A stretch of DNA of 64,000 bases from Shewanella denitrificans OS217 (GTDB taxonomy: Bacteria; Pseudomonadota; Gammaproteobacteria; Enterobacterales; Shewanellaceae). The DNA lies in NCBI RefSeq assembly GCF_000013765.1, contig NC_007954.1, positions 558,001-622,000 of the forward strand. Direction: 5' to 3'. The notes under the pieces were generated by a model, which was not told the origin of the DNA, did no database searches, and saw only the letters and a program-made list of their open reading frames with translations. The translations under genes and the position numbers were made by a program. Below are positions 1 to 8,821 of this stretch, one piece after another (the stretch's first letter is position 1; every line of letters begins with the position of its first letter).

Positions 1-721
1 CACTGTTACCTGCCAATACACGGATCCACGCATACTGAATGGCGTTAGTGTCTTGGAACTCGTCCACTAAGATGTGTTTGAAGCGTTCTTGGTAGTGCGC
101 CAGTAAATGGGGTTTATTGAGCCACAGCTCGTGGGCACGCAAGAGGATTTCAGCAAAGTCTACTAAGCCCGCGCGATCGCAAGACTCTTGGTAAACTTTA
201 TAGATATTTAGCAGGTTTTGTTCAATGGGGAAACCGCCAGCATCGATATGCTTAGGGCGCAGTCCTTGGTCTTTCTTGCCATTGATATAGCCTTGGGCTT
301 GACGGGGTGGATATTGTTTTTCGTCGAGGTTTAGGCTTTTTAAAATGCGCTTAAGTAAGCGAAGCTGATCGTCAGAGTCGATTATTTGAAAGCTTTGGGG
401 CAGGTTAGCATCTTGGAAATGGGTCCGCAGTAGACGATGGGCTAGGCCATGGAAGGTACCTATCCACATGCGGCCCATGTTAGAGCCTGCCACTTTTTCA
501 ACGCGCTCGCGCATTTCTGCAGCGGCTTTATTGGTGAAGGTCACGGCTAAGATGGAGTAGGGGCTTTGCTGTTCAACCTGCATTAACCAAGCAATTCTAT
601 GGGTTAATACACGGGTTTTACCACTGCCTGCGCCAGCGAGCACTAACATGTTCGATAGTGGTGCGCCTACGGCTTCACGCTGTTCATCATTTAAGCCGTC
701 TAGTAATCTTGATACGTCCAT
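1..721 (-). CDS. uvrD: DNA helicase II UvrD, N-terminal part (runs off the window)
   Basis: Superfamily 1 3'-5' DNA helicase used in nucleotide excision and mismatch repair. Reading the minus strand from ATG at 721 gives a protein starting MDVSRLLDGLN with the Q-motif region (DEQREAV), Walker A (LAGAGSGKT), motif Ia (AVTFTNKAAAEMRERV), a GTFHGLAHRLLR motif and Walker B with motif II (VDEFQDTN). About 240 residues are present of the roughly 720 usual for UvrD; the remainder lies beyond base 1. No LexA-type box is visible in the 57 bases between it and ptsO. Rep or PcrA are the alternatives, but the N-terminus reads best as UvrD. Confidence 0.93.
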   Translation of the reverse strand, partial: MDVSRLLDGLNDEQREAVGAPLSNMLVLAGAGSGKTRVLTHRIAWLMQVEQQSPYSILAVTFTNKAAAEMRERVEKVAGSNMGRMWIGTFHGLAHRLLRTHFQDANLPQSFQIIDSDDQLRLLKRILKSLNLDEKQYPPRQAQGYINGKKDQGLRPKHIDAGGFPIEQNLLNIYKVYQESCDRAGLVDFAEILLRAHELWLNKPHLLAHYQERFKHILVDEFQDTNAIQYAWIRVLAGNS

Positions 722-778
722 TAACCCTCCCAAAAATCAAGGAAGTATTATAGCAAGAGCTAGGGGAAAAAGAGAGGT

Positions 779-1054
779 TTAGCTGGCTTCATCAAATTTT
801 GAATTGATAAGACTGCAGATGGCATCGAGTGCAGCTTGTGCATCTTTGCCTTGGGCGACGATAGTGATTTCCTTACCCATGGCGCTTTCTAGCATTAATA
901 GCCCAAGCACACTGGCGGCGCTGGCTTGTTTATCACCCTGAAACAAACTGATTTCTGCCTCAAATTCAGATGCTAAAACAGCAAGCTTAGTGGCCGCTCT
1001 GGCATGAAGACCTAGCTTGTTGACTATGGTTATCTTGCGTTCGAGTCTAGGCAT
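779..1054 (-). CDS. ptsO: Nitrogen-PTS phosphocarrier NPr (HPr family)
   Basis: HPr-like phosphocarrier of the nitrogen-related phosphotransferase system. It takes phosphate from EI-Ntr and passes it to EIIA-Ntr (PtsN). The 91-residue protein has the HPr active-site motif GLHARAA with phosphoryl-accepting His17, and the conserved second motif SAASVLGLLMLES. It is the last gene of the rpoN-hpf-ptsN-rapZ-ptsO series, lying 21 bp after rapZ. That position separates it from sugar-PTS HPr, which is normally linked to ptsI. Assignment as NPr therefore rests on both sequence and context. Confidence 0.93.
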   Translation of the reverse strand: MPRLERKITIVNKLGLHARAATKLAVLASEFEAEISLFQGDKQASAASVLGLLMLESAMGKEITIVAQGKDAQAALDAICSLINSKFDEAS

Positions 1055-1075
1055 AGCGCAATTTCCCTGCTGGCA

Positions 1076-1930
1076 TTAGGCTTTGACGTCACCTAATTCA
1101 CGATGACGCGCGTTGACCACATGTTTGCCATTGGCAAAGCGTTTGGCGAGCTGATCGGCAATGTAGACAGATCTGTGCTGGCCACCCGTACAGCCTATGG
1201 CTATGGTTAAATAGCTGCGGTTATTACGCTCAAGGTGTGGCATCCAGGTTTCGAATAAGTTTTCAATCTGCCAAATTAATTTATGCACTAGGGGCTGGCG
1301 CGCTAAGAACTCTTGCACAGGGACATCGAGCCCTGTGAGTGGTCTCAGCTCGGTTTCCCAATGAGGATTTGGCAAGAAACGCACATCGAACATGAAATCG
1401 GCTTCGGTGGGCATGCCATGTTTAAAACCGAAGGATTCTATGTTGATCACCAGTTCCTTATCGACGCTGCCCAGTAAAATTTGCCTGACTTGATCGCTTA
1501 ATTCATACACATTGAGTAAAGAGGTGTCTATGTGGTGATCGACCATCTTGGCGATAGGCTCAAGTAGGCGGCCCTCGAGTTTAATCGCCTCTTGCAGCGA
1601 CATCTGGCTTCTCGATAGTGGGTGCAGTCTGCGGGTTTCGCTGAAGCGTTTAAGTAATACTTTGTCACTTGAATTTAAGAAGAAACTGCTGATTTCTGTT
1701 TCAGGAGGCAGTAGGGCCAGTTGCTGCTCGAGTACTTTGCCCTGCTCGGCAATATTACGCACATCGACACTGATGGCCACTAAGTCATTACTGCTCTTGA
1801 GTTGTGCCAGCAGGCTACCAATTAAAGGCAGTGGTAGGTTATCGACGCAGTAATAACCTAGGTCTTCCAATACCCTAAGGGCGACGGATTTTCCTGAGCC
1901 AGAACGCCCCGATACGATCACAAGTTTCAT
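1076..1930 (-). CDS. rapZ: RNase adapter protein RapZ (YvcJ family nucleotide-binding protein)
   Basis: P-loop protein that in enterobacteria binds the small RNA GlmZ and presents it to RNase E, tuning glucosamine-6-phosphate synthase. The 284 residues begin with a Walker A motif (GRSGSGKS, residues 8-15). The C-terminal domain carries the family signature GCTGGQHRSVYIADQLA, followed by the NARHRE segment. The start overlaps the ptsN stop by 4 bp (1927-1930), indicating translational coupling. Whether the GlmZ role holds in this organism cannot be judged here, because no GlmY or GlmZ gene is visible. Confidence 0.95.
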   Translation of the reverse strand: MKLVIVSGRSGSGKSVALRVLEDLGYYCVDNLPLPLIGSLLAQLKSSNDLVAISVDVRNIAEQGKVLEQQLALLPPETEISSFFLNSSDKVLLKRFSETRRLHPLSRSQMSLQEAIKLEGRLLEPIAKMVDHHIDTSLLNVYELSDQVRQILLGSVDKELVINIESFGFKHGMPTEADFMFDVRFLPNPHWETELRPLTGLDVPVQEFLARQPLVHKLIWQIENLFETWMPHLERNNRSYLTIAIGCTGGQHRSVYIADQLAKRFANGKHVVNARHRELGDVKA

Positions 1931-2370
1931 TGAGTTATTACCTGGTAAAGTTCGGCTGCATCTTGGGTTTTACGCAGCTGTTTTAAAATGTGTTTGTCCG
2001 ATAGTTTTTCAGCCATGGCCGCTAAGGTGCTTAAATGCTGCTTACATTGATCCTCGGGTACCAATAAGGCAAATAGTAGATCAACAGGTTGCTTATCGAT
2101 AGCATCGAATGCTATGGCTTCATCGCATTTGATAAATACGCCTATTGGTTGAGTGATATTGTCTAAACGGCCATGTGGTATCGCAATGCCATTCCCAATT
2201 CCTGTGCTGCCCATTTTTTCTCTGGCCACTAGGCTTTCGAAAACTGCTTGCGCAGAGAGGGGTGGGTACTGGGCAGCGACAAGTTCGCTGATGAGTTCCA
2301 GTACCTTTTTCTTACTGCCCGGTGTGGCACAGGTGGTGCATTCCGGCTGCAGTATGCTACAAAGTTCCAT
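1927..2370 (-). CDS. ptsN: Nitrogen regulatory PTS protein EIIA-Ntr
   Basis: Terminal phosphoacceptor of the nitrogen PTS. It regulates by protein contact, for example with potassium transport and sensor kinases in E. coli, and does not move sugar. The 147-residue EIIA fold shows the active-site motif GIAIPHGRL with His66. It lies between hpf and rapZ in the conserved rpoN downstream cluster, with only 2 bp between its start and the hpf stop codon. The N-terminal Cys-containing stretch (CTTCATPGSKKK) resembles the family and carries no added domain. Confidence 0.95.
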   Translation of the reverse strand: MELCSILQPECTTCATPGSKKKVLELISELVAAQYPPLSAQAVFESLVAREKMGSTGIGNGIAIPHGRLDNITQPIGVFIKCDEAIAFDAIDKQPVDLLFALLVPEDQCKQHLSTLAAMAEKLSDKHILKQLRKTQDAAELYQVITQ

Positions 2371-2372
2371 TG

Positions 2373-2660
2373 TTAGTGTTTTGTTAACTTCTCTTTGTGT
2401 TTAATGACCTGGCGATCGAGTTTATCGATCAGGATGTCTATGGCAGCGTACATGTCGGCATGCTCTGATGTTGCGAACACTTCTGTACCACTTAAGCTAA
2501 TTCTTGCTTCAGCAATTTGCTGTAATTTCTCAACATTTAGCACCACATGGACATTATTGATCTGATCGTAGTGGCGTTCAAGTTTAGAAAATTTGCCGCT
2601 AATGTATTCGCGCAGTGATTCGGTTATCTCTATATGGTGCCCAGTTACATTGATCTGCAT
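2373..2660 (-). CDS. hpf: Ribosome hibernation promoting factor, short form
   Basis: Binds the 30S decoding and mRNA channel in stationary phase and promotes 100S ribosome dimers together with RMF. The 95-residue single-domain protein has the S30AE fold pattern: MQINVTGHHIEITESLREYI, then a conserved basic stretch near residues 22-30, and an acidic helix ending DKLDRQVIKHKEKLTKH. The length fits the short HPF class of gammaproteobacteria and not the long Gram-positive form, which has an extra dimerisation domain. It lies 26 bp downstream of rpoN, its usual location. Confidence 0.93.
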   Translation of the reverse strand: MQINVTGHHIEITESLREYISGKFSKLERHYDQINNVHVVLNVEKLQQIAEARISLSGTEVFATSEHADMYAAIDILIDKLDRQVIKHKEKLTKH

Positions 2661-2686
2661 TACACATCCTCCAATAGCCTAGTAGG

Positions 2687-4168
2687 TTATAAACTCTTAC
2701 GTTGGTTTGAGGGGGGGATGAGCATTGCTTCACGATATTTTGCTATCGTACGACGGGCAACATTAATCCCCTGTTCCGCCAGAAGTTGAGCCATTTTGCT
2801 ATCGCTTAATGGCTTTTTCTGGTTTTCTGCGGCAACCAGCTTTTTAATGAAAGCGCGGATTGCGGTAGATGAGCATTCACCCCCATCATCGGTACTCACA
2901 TGGCTTGAAAAGAAGTACTTGAGTTCAAACAAGCCTTTGGGGGTGTGCATGTATTTTTGGGTGGTAACACGAGAAATGGTCGACTCATGCATCTCAACGG
3001 CTTCTGCTATGTCATTGAGAACCATAGGTTTCATTGCTTCTTCACCAAACTCGAAGAACCCTTGTTGATATTGAACTATGCAATTAGCCACTTTGAGCAA
3101 GGTATCGTTACGGCTCTCTAAGCTTTTAATAAACCATTTGGCCTCTTGCAAATTACCACGAATAAATTGGCTATCGACTTGGCTCTTGCTGCTGCGAGCC
3201 ATAGCGGCATACTGCTGATTCACGCTGATTTTTGGCATACAATCGGGATTGAGCTCAACCATCCAGCGGCCATTCTTCTTGAGTACAGTCACATCAGGGA
3301 TCACGTATTCATCTTCATTATGGGCCACAATAAGCCCAGGCCTTGGATTTAAGGATTGGATTAAGGCGATGGCGTCCCTGAGTTCGTCTTCTTTAAGGCG
3401 AGTTTTACGCATTAACAATCTAAAATCGCGGCCTGCGATCAAGTCTAAATACTCATCGATGAGCATACGTGCATTGTTTAAATGAGGCACGTCGGCGGCA
3501 TATTGGGCCAACTGGATCAACAAACACTCCCGCAGGTCTCTCGCGGCTATGCCCACAGGGTCGAAATGCTGTACTCGTTTTAATACGGCTTCGACTTCAT
3601 CCAGTTCAACATCGCTGTTGCCCATGGCTTCGAGAATATCTTGGGTGGACTGAGTGAGATAACCGCGCTCATCGATGGCATCTATGATGGCGGTGGCGAT
3701 GGCCCGATCGGTTTCAGAGAAGGGGGTGAGATTTTTTTGCCACTCTAGATGCTCGTATAAGCCTTCGGTGGTTTCCCCTTGAAAGGGCATATCATCGAAA
3801 CTGCCACCACTGGCTGAACCTGAATTGGGCGCTGCGGTGAAGACTTCATCCCAGGTGGTATCCATGGGTAACTCATCGGGCATGGATTCCTTGGTTAAGG
3901 ATTCTGCTGTGTCCACAGAGGAGGTGTCTTTCTCGACGCTGACTTGGCTATTGTCGCTGAAATCGGTATCACCTTGGATGTCATCTTTTTTAGGGGGTTT
4001 TTCTTGTGAGAACTCGTCTTCTAGTTCCAATAAGGGATTGGACTCAAGGGCTTGTTGAATTTCTTGCTGTAGCTCCAATGAAGAAAGTTGCAGCAGGCGA
4101 ATCGCCTGTTGCAGCTGAGGGGTCATAGTCAGATGTTGACCCATTTTAAGTTGGAGTGACGCTTTCAT
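2687..4168 (-). CDS. rpoN: RNA polymerase sigma-54 factor
   Basis: Alternative sigma factor that recognises -24/-12 promoters and needs AAA+ activators. The 493-residue protein has the glutamine- and leucine-rich activator region I at the N-terminus (LTMTPQLQQAIRLLQLSS), an acidic linker at about residues 50-110, the core-binding region, and the C-terminal RpoN box ARRTIAKYRE. Translation of the whole hpf-ptsN-rapZ-ptsO series follows it closely. In Shewanella this factor is expected to control flagellar and nitrogen genes; that is family knowledge and is not shown here. Confidence 0.96.
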   Translation of the reverse strand: MKASLQLKMGQHLTMTPQLQQAIRLLQLSSLELQQEIQQALESNPLLELEDEFSQEKPPKKDDIQGDTDFSDNSQVSVEKDTSSVDTAESLTKESMPDELPMDTTWDEVFTAAPNSGSASGGSFDDMPFQGETTEGLYEHLEWQKNLTPFSETDRAIATAIIDAIDERGYLTQSTQDILEAMGNSDVELDEVEAVLKRVQHFDPVGIAARDLRECLLIQLAQYAADVPHLNNARMLIDEYLDLIAGRDFRLLMRKTRLKEDELRDAIALIQSLNPRPGLIVAHNEDEYVIPDVTVLKKNGRWMVELNPDCMPKISVNQQYAAMARSSKSQVDSQFIRGNLQEAKWFIKSLESRNDTLLKVANCIVQYQQGFFEFGEEAMKPMVLNDIAEAVEMHESTISRVTTQKYMHTPKGLFELKYFFSSHVSTDDGGECSSTAIRAFIKKLVAAENQKKPLSDSKMAQLLAEQGINVARRTIAKYREAMLIPPSNQRKSL

Positions 4169-4254
4169 TTACCGCATATCCCTAGTGTCTATTCCATGAG
4201 TGCGACAGATCTTGGTGGAGCATTATCTGTGCCCCTGAACGTCATTTTAATTAA

Positions 4255-4986
4255 CTATAGCTTGAATTGTTCGCCTAAGTACACTGCCCGAACCTGCTGA
4301 TTATCTAAGATTTCAGCAGGTGTGCCTTCGGCAATCAAATTGCCGTGGCTGACGATATAAGCGCGTTCGCAAACATCCAAGGTTTCCCTGACATTATGAT
4401 CGGTAATCAATACGCCAAGGCCGCGACTCTTGAGCTGTTGGATTATTTTTTTTATATCTATAACTGAGATAGGGTCAACACCAGCGAAAGGCTCATCCAG
4501 AAGAATAAACTGGGGATCGGCGGCTAGTGCGCGGGCTATCTCAACCCGGCGACGTTCACCACCAGATAATGACATGCCTTGGCTGTCACGAATATGGGTA
4601 ATGTGAAATTCTTCTAACAAATGCTCGAGTTGCTCCTCACGCTCGTCGTTTGATAACGACTTACGGGTCTGCAATACGGCCATGATGTTGTCTCTGACCG
4701 TGAGCTTGCGAAAAATACTGGCCTCTTGGGGCAAGTAACCTATGCCTTTACGGGCACGCAAATGCATGGGATCGCCGGTGAGATCGTCATCATCAATCAG
4801 AATGCGGCCCTTGTCGCTCTTAACTAAACCCACCACCATATAAAAGGTCGTGGTTTTGCCTGCACCATTGGGGCCCAGTAGACCGACAATTTGCCCCGTG
4901 CTAACGGATAAACTGACATCTTTTACCACCTGGCGATTCTTGTAACTCTTAGCAAGATTTTCAGCGGTCAACTTAGATTGGATCAT
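4255..4986 (-). CDS. lptB: LPS export ABC transporter ATPase LptB
   Basis: Cytoplasmic ATPase that powers extraction of lipopolysaccharide from the inner membrane with LptF, LptG and LptC. The 243 residues contain Walker A (GPNGAGKT), the ABC signature (LSGGERRRVEIARALA), Walker B (FILLDEPFAGVDP) and the H-loop (ITDHNVRE). The start overlaps the end of lptA by 4 bp, which suggests coupling. lptF and lptG are not in this window, as is usual. Confidence 0.96.
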   Translation of the reverse strand: MIQSKLTAENLAKSYKNRQVVKDVSLSVSTGQIVGLLGPNGAGKTTTFYMVVGLVKSDKGRILIDDDDLTGDPMHLRARKGIGYLPQEASIFRKLTVRDNIMAVLQTRKSLSNDEREEQLEHLLEEFHITHIRDSQGMSLSGGERRRVEIARALAADPQFILLDEPFAGVDPISVIDIKKIIQQLKSRGLGVLITDHNVRETLDVCERAYIVSHGNLIAEGTPAEILDNQQVRAVYLGEQFKL

Positions 4987-5537
4987 TGCTCATCCTGCTT
5001 CTTAACTGGGATTTCAGGTAGGCTAGGTTTGATATTGCTATCCTGATAATTTTCAGGCTGAATAATGGTGATAACCCTGTCTTGTCCCTTACCCGTACTC
5101 TCTGCAATCAATTGCTGATCTTTGATATTGTAACGAATACTGTTACCTGTGACTTGGTTGCCGGCTTGATCTAACTTGGCTTCGCCTGTTAGCGTCAAGG
5201 TACGGGAAGCAAGATCGTAGCGGATCTCTTTAGCGCTAGCGGTACCTGTGCTGCCATCATCTAACTCTTGGCTAAAAGTCGCAGGATTTCCTATGGCCAA
5301 CATCACTTTGCTTGGGCTCTTAGCCGTGCTAAATGCGCGCAGTTCATCGGCATGAATATTGATACTGCCTTGCACTACCTTAACTGGGCCAAAGAAGATA
5401 ATTTGATTGTTCTTGATATCGGCTTTCTGGCTAACGGCTTCAACCTTAAGCTCTTGTTGTAAATCGCCTTGCTTAGCGTGAACGCTATGGCAAGTTGCCA
5501 TTAATAGGCCTATCAAGAGTATGTTACTTTGCTTCAT
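4983..5537 (-). CDS. lptA: Periplasmic LPS transport bridge protein LptA
   Basis: OstA/LptA-type beta-jellyroll protein that polymerises into the periplasmic bridge carrying LPS from LptC to LptD. The 184 residues start with a signal peptide (MKQSNILLIGLLMATCHSVHA), followed by the characteristic repeats of short strands (NNQIIFFGPVKVVQGSINIHADELRAF and similar). It overlaps lptC by 14 bp and lptB by 4 bp, so the three genes are very likely one transcript. The length agrees with the E. coli protein. Confidence 0.93.
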   Translation of the reverse strand: MKQSNILLIGLLMATCHSVHAKQGDLQQELKVEAVSQKADIKNNQIIFFGPVKVVQGSINIHADELRAFSTAKSPSKVMLAIGNPATFSQELDDGSTGTASAKEIRYDLASRTLTLTGEAKLDQAGNQVTGNSIRYNIKDQQLIAESTGKGQDRVITIIQPENYQDSNIKPSLPEIPVKKQDEQ

Positions 5538-6084
5538 ATGTTCCTTCTACCTGACTTAGTAAGGTCAATTCTTCTGCTTCTAGGTCAGCATACAGGCCTA
5601 AGCCTTGAATAATAAAGTCTTTCCCTTTGACATATAGCATGTCATCGGAGGTCATTATCATGGTATTCATGTCGAATGCCAATGACTGAGTTGAGATTGA
5701 TTGTACTGGTTCTTCGATGTTAATAGCATCAATTATTACATTGTTCTCTAAAAGCATTTTGCCAGTCTGCTTGTTTAATCTGCCCTTATTGGCTTGTAAC
5801 TGCCATTGGGCCTTACCCGACTCAGGATAAACCAAATACACAGGCTCAGTGAAATGAGTCACCTGAGTCGACTCATAGTGTTCCATGTGGGTTGCGGTGA
5901 CTTTGCTGACTAACAAGCCTTGCTTGTCGAACTCGGCGCTTCGTAGCTCATCGGCAATAAATGCGGGCCTTTCGATAACATCAACTTGAATTTGTTCCAT
6001 GGCGTTACGCTTGACTTGCACTTGCCAGTACAAGAACAGCGAGGCGCTAAAAAAGGCAATAATGGCTAAGGTAACGCGATTCAT
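5524..6084 (-). CDS. lptC: LPS export inner-membrane protein LptC
   Basis: Bitopic inner-membrane protein with a periplasmic jellyroll domain that accepts LPS from LptBFG and hands it to LptA. The 186 residues have one N-terminal membrane helix (residues about 4-21, VTLAIIAFFSASLFLYW) and then a periplasmic domain with the LptC pattern (FIADELRSAEFDKQGLLVSKVTATHMEHY). It overlaps kdsC upstream by 4 bp and lptA downstream by 14 bp. Sequence conservation in this family is low, so operon position contributes to the call. Confidence 0.92.
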   Translation of the reverse strand: MNRVTLAIIAFFSASLFLYWQVQVKRNAMEQIQVDVIERPAFIADELRSAEFDKQGLLVSKVTATHMEHYESTQVTHFTEPVYLVYPESGKAQWQLQANKGRLNKQTGKMLLENNVIIDAINIEEPVQSISTQSLAFDMNTMIMTSDDMLYVKGKDFIIQGLGLYADLEAEELTLLSQVEGTYEAK

Positions 6085-6632
6085 ATACTCATACCGTGAG
6101 CCGAGTTGAACTTATCTTGGCTTAATAACAGTAAATCTGCCAGTTCTCTCAGTGCACCATGACCGCCATTGATTTGAGTCACCATATGAGCATGTTGTTT
6201 AACATAGGGGTGACCATCGGCAACACACACGGCAAGGCCGACCGCTTTCATGACGGGTAAATCCACCATGTCATCACCTATGTAGGCGACTTCTTCTGGG
6301 CTCACTTGGTAGTGTTGCATCAGGGCATTAAATGGCACAAACTTATCGTCTATGCCTTGATAAATCTGGCTGATCCCAAGGGCTGTCATGCGGTTTTCGA
6401 CAATTTTAGATTTACGCCCAGTAATGACTGCAACCGCAAAGCCACTGGTTAGCAGTGAACGTACCCCATAACCATCGCGGGTATGGAAGGCTTTGAGCTC
6501 CTCGCCATTGTTACCCATGTAAATGCGACCATCGGAGAAGACTCCATCCACATCGCAGATGAGCAATTTAATTTTCTGTGCTTTGTTCCAGACTAAATCT
6601 GAAACTGGGCCATACAAACCTTGTTGCGCCAT
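6081..6632 (-). CDS. kdsC: 3-deoxy-D-manno-octulosonate 8-phosphate phosphatase
   Basis: HAD-superfamily phosphatase that dephosphorylates KDO-8-phosphate to KDO for the inner core of lipopolysaccharide. The 183 residues show motif I ICDVDGVFSDG (nucleophile Asp27, acid/base Asp29), motif II in VITGRKS and motif III GDDMVDLPVM. Small size without a cap domain fits the tetrameric KdsC class. It starts 1 bp after the kdsD stop, so both KDO-pathway enzymes are co-expressed with the lpt genes. Confidence 0.95.
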   Translation of the reverse strand: MAQQGLYGPVSDLVWNKAQKIKLLICDVDGVFSDGRIYMGNNGEELKAFHTRDGYGVRSLLTSGFAVAVITGRKSKIVENRMTALGISQIYQGIDDKFVPFNALMQHYQVSPEEVAYIGDDMVDLPVMKAVGLAVCVADGHPYVKQHAHMVTQINGGHGALRELADLLLLSQDKFNSAHGMSI

Positions 6633-6633
6633 G

Positions 6634-7611
6634 CTATATCACTCCTGCTTTGACCATATCGAGCATATTCAATGCGCCAATCGGTTGCTGCTGTTCATTG
6701 ACCACGATTAGGCCGTTAATATTCTTGCTCTCCATCACTTGCAACGCCTGGGCCGCTAAAATGCCTGCCGTGGTGGTGACACAGTTCTTGGTCATGACTT
6801 GCTCTATGGGGGTGGTGCGCAAGTTCACTTCGGCGTCTATGACTCGGCGCAAATCGCCATCGGTGAAAATCCCCACTAAGCATTGGTTAGCATCGACGAC
6901 AGCTGTCATGCCTAAACCTTTCTTGGAGATTTCATACAGGGCTTCAGTGATGCAAATATCGTGAGGTACGCAAGGTAGCCTGTCATCTTGATGCATGACA
7001 TCACTGACTTTCAATAACAATTTACGACCTAGGGAGCCGCCAGGATGTGAAAGGGCAAAATCGTCCTGAGTAAAGCCTTTAGCTTGCAGTAAAGCAACGG
7101 CGAGGGCATCGCCCATCACTAAGGTTGCCGTGGTGCTTGACGTCGGCGCGAGTCCTAGGGGGCAGGCCTCTTCGGGCACTTGGATGCATAAATGTATCTT
7201 GGCAAGCTTGGCCATGTTGGACTCAGGCTTGCCTGTGATGGCAATAACCGGAACCCCCATGCGTTGAATGACTGGCAGTAAGGTTAAGATCTCACTGGAC
7301 TCACCCGAGTTTGAAATGGCTAAAATGATGTCTTCTTTGGCCAGTGCGCCTAAGTCGCCGTGGCTGGCTTCACCCGGGTGGACAAAAAAGGCGGGGGTGC
7401 CCGTGCTGGCCAGCGTTGCCGATATTTTATTGCCAATATGGCCTGATTTCCCCATGCCCATGACGATGACCTTACCTTTACACTGTAAGATCAATTCACA
7501 GGCCTGACTAAACGCATCAGAGTCGACAAACTGGTAGAGGTGCTCTAGGGCAGCTTTCTCTATATCAATGACTTTGCAGCCCCATTGGCGCCACTGGTTT
7601 TGATTGACCAT
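6634..7611 (-). CDS. kdsD: Arabinose-5-phosphate isomerase
   Basis: Converts ribulose 5-phosphate to arabinose 5-phosphate, the first step of KDO synthesis. The 325 residues comprise an SIS sugar-isomerase domain (GMGKSGHIGNKISATLASTGTPAFFVHPGEASHGDLG) at about residues 35-180 and two CBS domains in the C-terminal third (SDVMHQDDRLP and TPIEQVMTKNCVTTTAG). This domain order is the standard KdsD/GutQ layout. The neighbouring kdsC favours KdsD over GutQ. Confidence 0.95.
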   Translation of the reverse strand: MVNQNQWRQWGCKVIDIEKAALEHLYQFVDSDAFSQACELILQCKGKVIVMGMGKSGHIGNKISATLASTGTPAFFVHPGEASHGDLGALAKEDIILAISNSGESSEILTLLPVIQRMGVPVIAITGKPESNMAKLAKIHLCIQVPEEACPLGLAPTSSTTATLVMGDALAVALLQAKGFTQDDFALSHPGGSLGRKLLLKVSDVMHQDDRLPCVPHDICITEALYEISKKGLGMTAVVDANQCLVGIFTDGDLRRVIDAEVNLRTTPIEQVMTKNCVTTTAGILAAQALQVMESKNINGLIVVNEQQQPIGALNMLDMVKAGVI

Positions 7612-7675
7612 ATTGCTCTCTTTTTTGCTAAAGGGTGAATAAACAGACCATTGCTGGCAACGCGCTTATTAGAAA

Positions 7676-8638
7676 CTAGTTTGAGCTAAAAATAACGATC
7701 TGGTAAGCGATAAAGGTCAGCAGCAATAACACGCCATGCCAGCGAGTGAGCTGTTTTTTAGCGCCACTGGATAAGACTAATATGGCTAACGCGCAGCTCG
7801 TGGCTAATACCATGTAAAAATCTCGGCTGCTGGCCTGGGCATCCACTTCGCCAGGGGCAATCAATCCTGGCAGGGCCATAACAGCTAAAATATTGAAAAC
7901 ATTAGAGCCCACTATGTTGCCTATGGCAAGGTCGTGCTCTTTTTTCATGACGCCGGCCACACAAGCGGCTAGCTCAGGCAGGCTAGTGCCGACGGCGATA
8001 ATGGTTAAGCCGATAACAAGATCCGATAAACCAAAGGTTTTGGCAATACCTACCGCACCATCGACCATCCAATCCGCCGATAAGGGTAAGAGTACCATGC
8101 CAACCACTATCCAGAATACGGCGCGCAATGTCGGTACGCCTTTGGGTATTTCAGCATCGGATTCATCGATAAAGGCATCGGCGGATTTATTACTGAGGGC
8201 TTGATAAATTAAGTAACCCATGAGGGCGAAGAATGCGCCGAGTAAAATTAAGCCATCGATGCGACTGAGAACACCATCATGGAGTAAAAAGCCTGCCAAT
8301 ACTGTGGCGGCTATCATAAGTGGGATTTCACGTTTTAGCGTTTCAGAGGTGACAGAAAGTGCACCCAGTAGCGCGGTAATACCTAATATCAGGGTAATAT
8401 TGGCGACGTTAGATCCGAGGACATTACCTATGGCTGTGTCGCTCATGCCTTCCATGGATGCGGTGGCAGCGACAAACATTTCAGGAGCTGAACTGCCCAT
8501 GGCCACTATGGTTAAGCCGATTAACATTGGCGGAAGGCCAAGATTACGGGCAAAGGCGGCGGCGCCGTAGACGAAACGATCGGCACTCCAGACCAAAACG
8601 GCTAAACCGACCACTAAATATAAAATGTTAACTAACAT
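7676..8638 (-). CDS. Calcium/sodium antiporter, YrbG type (CaCA family)
   Basis: Membrane exchanger of the Ca2+:cation antiporter superfamily. The 320 residues contain about ten hydrophobic segments and the two inverted alpha repeats that define the family: GSSAPEMFVA with GNVLGSNVANI in the first half, and GTSLPELAAC with GNIVGSNVFNI in the second. In E. coli the same gene (yrbG) precedes kdsD, as here. Its transported ions in vivo are unproven even in E. coli. It is divergent from the mla operon. Confidence 0.92.
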   Translation of the reverse strand: MLVNILYLVVGLAVLVWSADRFVYGAAAFARNLGLPPMLIGLTIVAMGSSAPEMFVAATASMEGMSDTAIGNVLGSNVANITLILGITALLGALSVTSETLKREIPLMIAATVLAGFLLHDGVLSRIDGLILLGAFFALMGYLIYQALSNKSADAFIDESDAEIPKGVPTLRAVFWIVVGMVLLPLSADWMVDGAVGIAKTFGLSDLVIGLTIIAVGTSLPELAACVAGVMKKEHDLAIGNIVGSNVFNILAVMALPGLIAPGEVDAQASSRDFYMVLATSCALAILVLSSGAKKQLTRWHGVLLLLTFIAYQIVIFSSN

Positions 8639-8744
8639 GGGATTCTCTATTGTCGATATTGGGGAGCATTTTCGCTGGATTTAGCCCAAATTGAAAGTCT
8701 CTGGAGCAATTGATGTGAGATTCTGGTTTGCCAATGGGATTTGG

Positions 8745-8773
8745 TTGTAGGTTTAGCAACAATTACGTACAAT
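8745..8773 (+). promoter_or_regulatory. Predicted sigma-70 promoter of the mla operon
   Basis: TTGTAG at 8745-8750 and TACAAT at 8768-8773 are separated by 17 bp. Transcription would begin near 8780, in front of the MSELTMPNK start at 8822. An upstream in-frame TTG at 8741 therefore lies in the promoter and is unlikely to be the mlaF start. Confidence 0.5.
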
Positions 8774-8821
8774 TCCCTTCTTAATTTTTTTGCCAGGAAG
8801 GCTATCATCTCCTCACCATCC

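Noticed and set aside
722..778. LexA box before uvrD
   Set aside because: No CTGT-N8-ACAG pattern was found in the region upstream of the uvrD start.
8741..8821. Upstream TTG start for mlaF
   Set aside because: The segment contains a plausible promoter (8745-8773), and its residues do not resemble MlaF N-termini.
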